Of a DNA stretch of 64,000 nucleotides, positions 37,258 to 44,591 are shown one piece after another (the stretch's first letter is position 1; each line of letters begins with the position of its first letter). The translations under genes were made by a program, and so were the position numbers. The stretch spans positions 3,658,001 through 3,722,000 of the forward strand of contig OZ252050.1 of NCBI GenBank assembly GCA_965247975.1. The letters run 5' to 3'. The notes below the pieces were generated by a model, which saw only the letters and a program-made list of their open reading frames with translations, was not told the origin of the DNA and made no database searches. Source of the stretch: Taishania sp965247975 (GTDB taxonomy: Bacteria > Bacteroidota > Bacteroidia > Flavobacteriales_D > Crocinitomicaceae).

Positions 37258-39478
37258 TTATATTGAAATATTACACAATAAGGTTGAAATACCAGTTATT
37301 CAGCGAGATTACGCACAAGGACGAACAGACAATAAAACCAATAAAATCCGAAAAGACTTTTTAGACGTATTGTTTGATTTTATTTCCAAGAAACAGCTAA
37401 ATCCAAATATTGAGATTGAACTTGATTTTATTTATGGATTCAATGAACAAGATTCTAATAATCAAACAACTTTTATCCCCATTGACGGTCAACAAAGATT
37501 AACGACACTTTGGTTGTTGTATTGGTTTGTTTCTGTAAAAGAAAATATTTCAGATGACGAGTCAACTTTTCTTGCTAACTTTCTATACGAAACAAGACAT
37601 AGTACAACCGAGTTTTATAGAAATCTGATTCGATTTAAGCCCGAATTTTCACATAAACATATCAACGAGGAAATTACAAATCAACCTTGGTATTTTGAAA
37701 CTTGGGACTTCGACCCTAGCATTCAGGCAATGCTTGTTGTACTTATGGATATTGAGTTAAGATATAGCGACCTAAACATAACTTCTGTATGGAGCGTTAT
37801 CGGAAATTCACCGTTCTATTTCTACAAATTAGACATGGACAAAGTTGGTTTAACAGACGATTTGTACATAAAAATGAACTCTCGTGGAAAGCCTTTAACC
37901 GAATTTGAATATTTTAAGGCAGGATTTGCAGAGATAATTTCAGAACCAAAACAAAGAAAACGTTTTGAGGAATCCATTGATGGAATTTGGACTGATACAG
38001 TTTGGAATATCATTTTTGAATTGGATTCATTGTCAGAAGATGAAGACATTGCTTTAACAGTTGATAATTCATTTCTAAATCTTTTCAACTTTATCACTTC
38101 GATTATTTCTTTCAAAAAAGATTTGAAAGACTCAAATGATTTGCGATATGCAAATACTGTTGAATCTGCCGAATTGCTAAAAAGGATCTACAGCAATATA
38201 GAAAATCAAAACTTTCTGTTTGACACATTAGATGCTATATGCAAACAAGAACAAACATTTTGGAATAAATTATTCTATATAGAAAAAGACGACTTTAATT
38301 CTGATAAGACAAGGTTGTTTTTTCAACACAAAGACACGAATCTTTTAAAGCGTTGTTTGTTTCACTATTCAGATTACAGAGGTTTGTCCTTTCCCGAACA
38401 AATTTTACTATTAGCTTGTTTTACTCATCTCAAAACACCAAGTAACACTTTTAATAAACAAATCAGAACCATACGTAATTTAGTGGTCAACTCTGAAAAC
38501 GAACTGCGTGAATCTGCTTTAGGAAACAGTTTTGAGGAAACTGAACACTACATTATAAATGGAGATTTAGAGATTTTCAAAACATTTAAAACTGACCAAA
38601 TCGAAGAAGAAAAATCAAAAAACGAGTATCTAAGTCAAACACCAACCAATAAAGAAATACTTCAAAAACTTGAAGATAGTGAAATACTGAGAGGAAGCAT
38701 TTCTTTGTTTCCTTTAGTAGGCGACTTTAAAAATAGAGGAGAGAAATTTCTGGAACTATTTGACGAAAATGATGTACTTTCTGACTTCAACACTAAAAGC
38801 AATCTTTTATTGAGCTTCGGAGATTATTCACAAGACGATGGTACATTGACAAATTTAATGTCTGATAAAAGTCGTGTTATTAGAAATTTCCTAACACCCC
38901 CTGGTTATAATAAAACACATTTTTACGAAAAAACAGGAACAGTTATTTTACAATGTTTAGATTTCTTCATAGCCAATCAGTCGGTTTCAGTTCATCAAAA
39001 GATTGAAGATGTACTTTCAGACTATTCCGATAATCAAAAAGATTGGAAATATTATTTTATGAAATATTCGTCATTTAGAGAGAATTGCAATCAAGGTTAT
39101 TACTTCTTTTGGAAGGGCAATGGTTATTGTATTTGGAGAATGAAAGAAAGGCAATTTAATGGTTGGCATTGGGATCCGTTTTTAAGTGAAATTACACGCT
39201 CAAAAAGGATTAAAAATGTCAGTCTTGATAATTATGGAGCAAAACTTGTATTCACTCATAACCGTAAAAAGATATTCATTTCTTCTATTCCAAACGGTTT
39301 TATAATTGAAAATGGTATGACTGATAGAGCCGCAAACACTTTATTGGTCGAACTTGAAGAAAAAGGAATAATTGGCAATGAAGGACATTACATTGTACCG
39401 CAAAATTATGACGGAATTGATTTGCAAGACAGAATTGAATTGCTTGAAAAAATTTTGATTGATATTGGAAAAAAATAG
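37247..39478 (+). CDS. Second DUF262 protein, no recognisable nuclease domain
   Basis: 743 aa from the ATG at 37247, which lies inside the end of the upstream GmrSD-like gene (11-nt overlap). DUF262 motifs are IPVIQRDYAQGR (residues 15-26) and IDGQQRLTTLWLLYW (79-93). The NDDLYIKMNSRGKPLTEFEYFKA block matches the ENxxxRGxxLTxxE element of these proteins. Unlike its partner, it has no EHI..Q plus GN..LL nuclease motif; the C-terminal 300 residues are unassigned (an aromatic-rich stretch, YYFFWKGNGYCIWRMKERQFNGWHWDP, may be a small domain). It may be an NTP-dependent sensor or regulator for the coupled nuclease. That role is inference. Confidence 0.8.
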   Translation: MRNNYIEILHNKVEIPVIQRDYAQGRTDNKTNKIRKDFLDVLFDFISKKQLNPNIEIELDFIYGFNEQDSNNQTTFIPIDGQQRLTTLWLLYWFVSVKENISDDESTFLANFLYETRHSTTEFYRNLIRFKPEFSHKHINEEITNQPWYFETWDFDPSIQAMLVVLMDIELRYSDLNITSVWSVIGNSPFYFYKLDMDKVGLTDDLYIKMNSRGKPLTEFEYFKAGFAEIISEPKQRKRFEESIDGIWTDTVWNIIFELDSLSEDEDIALTVDNSFLNLFNFITSIISFKKDLKDSNDLRYANTVESAELLKRIYSNIENQNFLFDTLDAICKQEQTFWNKLFYIEKDDFNSDKTRLFFQHKDTNLLKRCLFHYSDYRGLSFPEQILLLACFTHLKTPSNTFNKQIRTIRNLVVNSENELRESALGNSFEETEHYIINGDLEIFKTFKTDQIEEEKSKNEYLSQTPTNKEILQKLEDSEILRGSISLFPLVGDFKNRGEKFLELFDENDVLSDFNTKSNLLLSFGDYSQDDGTLTNLMSDKSRVIRNFLTPPGYNKTHFYEKTGTVILQCLDFFIANQSVSVHQKIEDVLSDYSDNQKDWKYYFMKYSSFRENCNQGYYFFWKGNGYCIWRMKERQFNGWHWDPFLSEITRSKRIKNVSLDNYGAKLVFTHNRKKIFISSIPNGFIIENGMTDRAANTLLVELEEKGIIGNEGHYIVPQNYDGIDLQDRIELLEKILIDIGKK

Positions 39479-39485
39479 TCAAAGC

Positions 39486-39560
39486 CAAGCTGTAACATCT
39501 GCGTAGCCCCATTTTTCTGTCTAAATCGCGACACAAAAAAACGATGTCAAACGTCAGCCA
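39486..39560 (+). repeat. Right spacer repeat of the accessory module
   Basis: Partner of 34239-34297: CAAGCTGTAA-N8-TAGCCCCAT at 39486-39512 and AAAACG-n-CAAACG-n-CCA at 39538-39560. This copy also contains an inner hairpin, TTTTTcTGTC (39512-39521) with GACAcAAAAA (39530-39539), and outer arms ACATC/GATGT. It lies just after the second DUF262 gene. Confidence 0.6.
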
Positions 39561-39587
39561 TTATGCAACATTAAAACACAAATTACA

Positions 39588-40181
39588 ATGAGAAAAATAA
39601 CTTTATTAATTATTTCAACTCTTTCTGCAACGACTCATGCTTTTACACAAGAAAATCAATCATATGTTTCAGATAGTCTGTTTGAGATTGCTGAAAAATG
39701 GAAAATAGATTTATTAAAAAATGGGAAAATATATTCCGTTAGCGACGAAAAAAAAGCAATGGAAGATTATGAAAGTGGAAAGAATAATTATCCAGTGGGG
39801 TTACCAACATATCTGGATGCATCATTTGATGATATCAATTTTGATGGCAAAAAGGATGTGCTATTTCATTTCTATCCAATTGATATTCTTCATGGGACAG
39901 GTATGATTGACCAATCAGACTTTGGAATGTTAGTTTGCACAAATAATAACGACATTATAATAATTGATGATATCACCGAAATAATTAAAACTAAAATTTC
40001 CCTATATTATAACGACTTTCGATGTTATAGTGTGCAAATTGAATTTGAAGGTTTAAGAGATGGATATATTGTTGGAAACTTTCAAGCATGGGTGCATGAA
40101 GATGCACATTGTTGCCCTACTTTCAAAAACATCTTTCAATATGATTATCTCAGAAAAGTCGTGAAAATTAATGAAATTTAA
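39588..40181 (+). CDS. Small exported protein of unknown function
   Basis: 197 aa. A Sec signal peptide (about residues 1-21, ending HAFTQ) leads to a mature domain with DINFDGKKDVLFHF (about residues 84-97), an FG-GAP-like D-x-N-x-D-G acidic loop that may bind calcium. WVHEDAHCCPTFKN near the C-terminus has a Cys pair. No family was recognised. It follows the right spacer repeat, so it may be a separate insertion next to the DUF262 module and not part of it; being exported, it is an unlikely partner of cytosolic nucleases. Confidence 0.75.
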   Translation: MRKITLLIISTLSATTHAFTQENQSYVSDSLFEIAEKWKIDLLKNGKIYSVSDEKKAMEDYESGKNNYPVGLPTYLDASFDDINFDGKKDVLFHFYPIDILHGTGMIDQSDFGMLVCTNNNDIIIIDDITEIIKTKISLYYNDFRCYSVQIEFEGLRDGYIVGNFQAWVHEDAHCCPTFKNIFQYDYLRKVVKINEI

Positions 40182-40357
40182 AATGAAAGTTTAGTTAGTA
40201 AATTCCATATTTCGGATGGACGGATCAGCTCAAAGTTAAGCGTGAAAAACCTCTCACCAAGTTTTGTTCCATGAAAAAGTGCACACGCCAGCTTCCCGCC
40301 TAGTTTCTAAAACCCATCTGCGAAACCAGCGTCATCAGCGTTCCAGCCAACAGAATT

Positions 40358-41074
40358 TCACGCCCCCAACAAAAACTTATACCGCTGTATCGTATTCTCC
40401 AAGCCCAAATACAAGGCATCTGAAATCAAGGCATGTCCTATCGAAACTTCGTCCAAATAAGGCAAATTTTTTCGAAAGAAAGCGAGATTTTCCAAACTTA
40501 AGTCATGTCCAGCATTTACGCCAAGCCCTAATTCGTTTGCAAATTTTGAAGCTTCCGCATACTCTTTTATGGCATTATCTGGATTGATATGGAATTCTTC
40601 CGCGAAAGGTCCTGTGTATAATTCAATGCGATCAACACCTGCTTTAGCGGCATATTCAATGTTCTCCAAATTCGTATCCACGAAAATCGAGCTACGAATA
40701 TTTAGTTGTCTGCATTGTTGTGCTAAGTCTGTCAATAAATCCAAGTGTTTTTTTGTTTCCCAACCTGCGTTTGAAGTCAACACATGCGGTGGATCTGGAA
40801 CCAAGGTTGCTTGCTCGGGCAAAATCTCAGAAATAATGCGCAAGAATCGTTCGTCGGGATACCCTTCGATGTTGAATTCCGTGCGCACAACTTCTTTCAA
40901 ATCATAGACATCTTGCGTAGTAATGTGTCGCTCATCTGGTCTCGGATGCACCGTAATTCCATCTGCGCCAAAACGCTCACAATCAATCGCTACTTGCACA
41001 ACATTAGGCACATCGCCTCCGCGTGCGTTGCGAATCGTTGCAATTTTGTTAATATTTACGCTTAATTTCGTCAT
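40358..41074 (-). CDS. pdxJ: Pyridoxine 5'-phosphate synthase
   Basis: 238 aa, TIM-barrel enzyme joining 1-deoxyxylulose 5-phosphate and 3-amino-2-oxopropyl phosphate to pyridoxine 5'-phosphate, the last ring-forming step of DXP-dependent vitamin B6 synthesis. The first-strand block LSVNINKIATIRNARGG and the active-site GITVHPRPDERHI (His43, Arg45, His50) are intact, as is the C-terminal VSIGHALISDALYLGL. It is divergent from the CBS/nadK pair, the usual neighbourhood in this phylum. Confidence 0.96.
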   Translation of the reverse strand: MTKLSVNINKIATIRNARGGDVPNVVQVAIDCERFGADGITVHPRPDERHITTQDVYDLKEVVRTEFNIEGYPDERFLRIISEILPEQATLVPDPPHVLTSNAGWETKKHLDLLTDLAQQCRQLNIRSSIFVDTNLENIEYAAKAGVDRIELYTGPFAEEFHINPDNAIKEYAEASKFANELGLGVNAGHDLSLENLAFFRKNLPYLDEVSIGHALISDALYLGLENTIQRYKFLLGA

Positions 41075-41246
41075 CTGGTACTATTTTTGCCGTGCTTACG
41101 TTACAAAAATAGAAAGTTATACCATTTATGTTTATAAAATAGTATCCTAAAATTTAAGGTATAATGCCGATATAGTATGCAAATAGTTCAAAAAATTGAA
41201 CTATATTGAATACACAATCGGTATATTTCACTACTTTGGTGCCCAC

Positions 41247-41909
41247 ATGATAGCATTAGATTTAATTACAGAAGAGATTCCACCATTGAACCACCTCGAT
41301 ACAGGTGAAAAAGCGCTTGCGTGGATGGATGAGTTTAAAGTTTCTCATTTGCCGGTTCTAAAAAACGGTAATTTCGTTGGAGTGATTTCCGAAAGTGATG
41401 TGTTAGACAAAATGGATCTTTCACAAACTTTAGATAAATTATTTACGCATCTTCCACGACCTTTTGTTTGGGCGAATCAGCACGTCTATGAAGTATTGAC
41501 AGCTGTTTCAGAGTTCAAAATATCGGTGGTTCCAATTCTTGATCTCAAGGAAACTTACCTCGGTTGCACAAGCATTCATCATTTGATGCAATTGATTTCA
41601 AGCACGGGAAGTATCAAAGATCGTGGAGGTATTGTTGTTTTGGAAATGAATCAGGCGGATTATTCGCTTGCCGAAATTGCTCAAATCGTTGAAAGCAACA
41701 ATGCGAAAATTCTAAGTTCGTTCATCATGTCATCGACTGATAGCACTAAGATTGAGGTAACGCTTAAAATTAATGAAATTGACTTGGAGCGCATTTTACG
41801 TACCTTCGAACGATATGATTATGTGATTAAAGCGTCTTTTCAGAAAAGCGAATTTGAAGAAGATTTACAATTTCGTTTCGATGCTTTAATGAACTTTATG
41901 AAGCTTTAA
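41247..41909 (+). CDS. CBS-domain protein
   Basis: 220 aa from the ATG at 41247; a TTG 51 nt upstream is in frame but less likely. A tandem CBS pair fills the N-terminal part (about residues 1-55 and 65-120; VSHLPVLKNGNFVGVISESDVLD is a textbook CBS core), where adenine nucleotides usually bind. The C-terminal 95 residues (VVLEMNQADYSLAEIAQIVESNNAKILS) look like a small ACT-like regulatory domain. The stop lies 3 nt before nadK, so co-expression is likely; a regulatory link to NAD kinase is plausible but unproven. Confidence 0.9.
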   Translation: MIALDLITEEIPPLNHLDTGEKALAWMDEFKVSHLPVLKNGNFVGVISESDVLDKMDLSQTLDKLFTHLPRPFVWANQHVYEVLTAVSEFKISVVPILDLKETYLGCTSIHHLMQLISSTGSIKDRGGIVVLEMNQADYSLAEIAQIVESNNAKILSSFIMSSTDSTKIEVTLKINEIDLERILRTFERYDYVIKASFQKSEFEEDLQFRFDALMNFMKL

Positions 41910-41912
41910 ACG

Positions 41913-42791
41913 ATGAATGTGGCTATTTATGGTCGAAAAGTGACCAAAGCAAACTGTGCAGATATTGCTGAATTTCTCAAAAAAATTGAAGAATTAGGGT
42001 GGAATCCTGTTTTGGAACGTGAATTTAAAGAAACGCTTTGTACCAAAATAGATTTAAAAACCAGCGTCGATCAATTTGAAAGTTACCGCGATCTAAAATC
42101 GGGTATTGACTTAGCAATAAGTATTGGAGGTGACGGAACGTTTATCAAATGTGTAAGTTATGTCAGAGACTCACAAGTACCAATTATGGGGATTAACATG
42201 GGACGACTTGGATTTCTTGCAAATACTTCCAAAGAACAAATGCCTATCGCTCTGGACATGATTCAGCAGAAAAAATTCACTTTTCAGAAAAGATCATTGA
42301 TTCGCATTGAAACCGAAAACAATATTTTTGGCGAAGATAATGTGGCGCTTAACGAAGTTACACTTCAAAAAAAGGACACTTCATCGATGATAACCGTTCA
42401 TGCATCTTTGGATGGAAATTATTTAAATTCCTATTGGGCGGATGGATTGATCGTCTCAACACCCACTGGATCAACCGCGTATAACTTAAGTTGCGGTGGA
42501 CCAATTATTACGCCAGGTTGTCAGGTGCATATTTTAACGCCGATTGCACCGCACAATTTGAACGTTCGACCGATGGTTGTTCCAGATCACATGCCAATCA
42601 AATTAGTTGTTGAAGGAAGAGAGCGACGTTTCCTTGTGAGTTTGGATGGAAATTCTAAAAATTTAAAACGAGGAGAAGAAATTCTTATTCGAAAAGCAGA
42701 ATATATGATCAATGTCGTTAAATTTGAGGATAATAACTTCTTGGATACGATTCGTAATAAAATGTCTTGGGGGATCGATCAAAGGAATTAA
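41913..42791 (+). CDS. nadK: NAD kinase
   Basis: 292 aa. It phosphorylates NAD to NADP with ATP in the cytosol. The GGDGT motif is at residues 72-76 (ISIGGDGTFIK), followed by GINMGRLGFLA, the NE/D block VALNEVTLQ, and the STPTGSTAYNLSCGGPI signature; TPIAPHNLNVRPMV is the usual closing strand. It is only 3 nt downstream of the CBS gene. A GAGTGA-rich microsatellite and a degenerate palindrome follow its stop codon. Confidence 0.97.
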   Translation: MNVAIYGRKVTKANCADIAEFLKKIEELGWNPVLEREFKETLCTKIDLKTSVDQFESYRDLKSGIDLAISIGGDGTFIKCVSYVRDSQVPIMGINMGRLGFLANTSKEQMPIALDMIQQKKFTFQKRSLIRIETENNIFGEDNVALNEVTLQKKDTSSMITVHASLDGNYLNSYWADGLIVSTPTGSTAYNLSCGGPIITPGCQVHILTPIAPHNLNVRPMVVPDHMPIKLVVEGRERRFLVSLDGNSKNLKRGEEILIRKAEYMINVVKFEDNNFLDTIRNKMSWGIDQRN

Positions 42792-42795
42792 AACA

Positions 42796-42845
42796 GAGTG
42801 AGAATGAGAGTGAGAGTGAGAGCGACGACTGAGGCTCTTGAAGTC
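42796..42845 (+). repeat. GAGTGA/GAGAGT microsatellite and degenerate palindrome after nadK
   Basis: gagtgagaatgagagtgaga is a short tandem purine repeat (from about 42796 to 42822). It is followed by GACTGAGGCTCTTGAAGTC (42827-42845), which matches the right arm of the sufC-sufD palindrome at 15 of 19 positions. Probably the same intergenic repeat family in decay. Confidence 0.45.
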
Positions 42846-42878
42846 AAAGCGGACTAATATATAAAACAAAATAAAACG

Positions 42879-44030
42879 ATGAAAAAAATACAATTAATTG
42901 GTTTAATGCTATTAACAATGAGTTTGACAACAAATGTAATGGCACAAAAAAAGGAAAAAGCAAAAAAACCTAAGAAAGAGAAATTAGCGGATGGGATTTA
43001 CGCTCAAATCACCACTTCCAAAGGAACAATTATGTTGCAATTGGAATATCAAAAAACGCCAATGACTGTTGCGAATTTTGTTGGTTTGGCTGAAGGAAAA
43101 TTTAATTTCCAAGACAGCATTCCGTTTACAAAACCATTTTACGATGGACTAAAATTTCATCGGGTGATTGCGGATTTCATGATTCAAGGAGGTGATCCAA
43201 AAGGAAATGGAAGCGGTGATCCTGGCTACAAATTTTACGATGAATTTTATGCTGATTTAAAACACACAGGACCTGGTATTTTATCCATGGCAAATTCTGG
43301 CCCTGCAACGAACGGAAGTCAGTTTTTTATTACACATAAAGCAACTCCATGGTTGGATGGAAAGCACACCGTTTTTGGTCATGTTATTTCTGGTCAAGAT
43401 GTGGTAAATTCCATTGCTCAAGATGATGTAATGCAGAAAGTTACAATCATTCGTCGCGGAAAAGTGGCGAAAAAATGGAATGCGACTAAGGTTTTCAATG
43501 ATTCATATAAAGCAATAGCTGTTGAATATGCTAAGAAAGCAGAAGAAATGGAGCGTATTTCTAAAATGCCACAGGAAGAATATAAAGCTTATATGTTCGA
43601 AGAAGTGAAAAAGAAATTTCCAAATGCAAAAATGTCTGAATCAGGATTGGTTTACGTGCTTGAAAACGAAGGAGAAGGCAAAAAACCAGTAGAAAACGAT
43701 AAACTTGACGTGCATTACACAGGGACATTTAGAACTTCTGGTGAAAAATTTGATTCATCTAGAGATGGTGGCAAACCAATGAGCTTTGCTTACAAAGTTC
43801 AACGTATGATTCCAGGATTTGAGGAAGGATTAGCAATGCTAGGAAAAGGTGGAAAAGCAAAAATCTTTATTCCTTACTACCAAGCGTATGGAGCAGCTGG
43901 TCGACCAGGAAAAATTCCTCCTTATTCTGATTTGGTTTTCGACCTAGAAATGGTTGATTTGCAAGCAGGACCGCCAAAAGGAGAACACAATGAACATGAT
44001 GGTCACAACCACGATGGTCATGGGCATTAA
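42879..44030 (+). CDS. Double peptidyl-prolyl isomerase: cyclophilin plus FKBP domains with His-rich tail
   Basis: 383 aa. A signal peptide (about 1-22, ending VMAQ) implies export to the periplasm. A Lys-rich linker precedes a cyclophilin domain (about 36-195) with FHRVIADFMIQGGDP (Arg95), MANSGPATNGSQFF (137-150) and WLDGKHTVFGHV. After a helical linker (205-250) comes an FKBP domain (about 262-362) with VHYTGTF, EKFDSSRDGG, MIPGFEEGLAMLGKGGKA and YYQAYG. The tail (368-383) has six His and may bind Ni/Zn, as in SlyD. Both active sites look complete. It should assist folding of exported proteins, perhaps the large T9SS cargo. Fusion of both isomerase types is uncommon outside this phylum. 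Confidence 0.93.
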   Translation: MKKIQLIGLMLLTMSLTTNVMAQKKEKAKKPKKEKLADGIYAQITTSKGTIMLQLEYQKTPMTVANFVGLAEGKFNFQDSIPFTKPFYDGLKFHRVIADFMIQGGDPKGNGSGDPGYKFYDEFYADLKHTGPGILSMANSGPATNGSQFFITHKATPWLDGKHTVFGHVISGQDVVNSIAQDDVMQKVTIIRRGKVAKKWNATKVFNDSYKAIAVEYAKKAEEMERISKMPQEEYKAYMFEEVKKKFPNAKMSESGLVYVLENEGEGKKPVENDKLDVHYTGTFRTSGEKFDSSRDGGKPMSFAYKVQRMIPGFEEGLAMLGKGGKAKIFIPYYQAYGAAGRPGKIPPYSDLVFDLEMVDLQAGPPKGEHNEHDGHNHDGHGH

Positions 44031-44053
44031 TTGATAAAGTCAAAATAAAATAC

Positions 44054-44087
44054 AAATCCGGATGTGAAAGCATTCGGATTTTTTTTT
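44054..44087 (+). terminator. Rho-independent terminator after the cyclophilin-FKBP gene
   Basis: AAATCCGGATG pairs with CATTCGGATTT (one G-T pair) around loop tgaaag and runs into nine T, 23 bp after the stop. Confidence 0.9.
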
Positions 44088-44524
44088 CTTATAAGTGTTT
44101 TGAAAAAAATAGAGGTAAAAACATAAAACCTACAATCGTGAGGTATTTGAATTTTTAACATTAAGGAGTGAAGTTCATAAAGGACTGCGCAGCAGGGACG
44201 TAATCAATTTATCGTAATAACCCAACAAAATTATTCACCAATGGTTTTAAACTTCTAGCTATGTTGTCCATGTAAAAATTAAGGATCACTGCGTAGCTGC
44301 AACAGCTTGTCCCGACCTTTCGAGGAAGTTAAACCTTGCGGTTTTTTAAGAAGCTTCATGTTGAGTAATTAGTCATTTCAATTGTTTTTTTATTTAGGCT
44401 GGCCAAAAATAGCTTTCTCTTAACGCCGCAGGCGACCTTAAATATCTAAACCATGTCAAACATAAACGCTTAATTCCCTTCATGTCTTAATGTTTTAATT
44501 TTCAACTACTGAATATCATTACGA

Positions 44525-44557
44525 TAAAAAAAGCCAGTGATTTCTCACCAGCTTTTA
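44525..44557 (-). terminator. Rho-independent terminator after the glycine-rich T9SS gene
   Basis: On the minus strand AAAGCTGGTGA pairs with TCACTGGCTTT (two G-T pairs) around loop gaaa and ends in a T-tract, 34 bp beyond the stop. Confidence 0.85.
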
Positions 44558-44591
44558 TTCGAATCAACTATAACTATTAATATTTATTCTG

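Larger units (their letters stand above)
44031..44591 (+). other. 561-bp gene-free stretch
   Basis: Apart from terminators at both ends it holds only GC-richer scraps in AT-rich sequence: ggactgcgcagcagggacg (about 44179), actgcgtagctgcaacagc (about 44288) and taacgccgcaggcgacctta (about 44419). The motif ...ctttgcggttaa/...cttgcggtttt also appears near 31970, 34430 and 44335. No open frame with a plausible start was found; probably decayed intergenic repeats. Confidence 0.5.

Noticed and set aside
35313..39587. Spacers as true integron attC sites
   Set aside because: The long imperfect hairpins are suggestive, but no convincing GTTRRRY/RYYYAAC core pair at the right place and no integron integrase were found. 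Kept only as a possibility.
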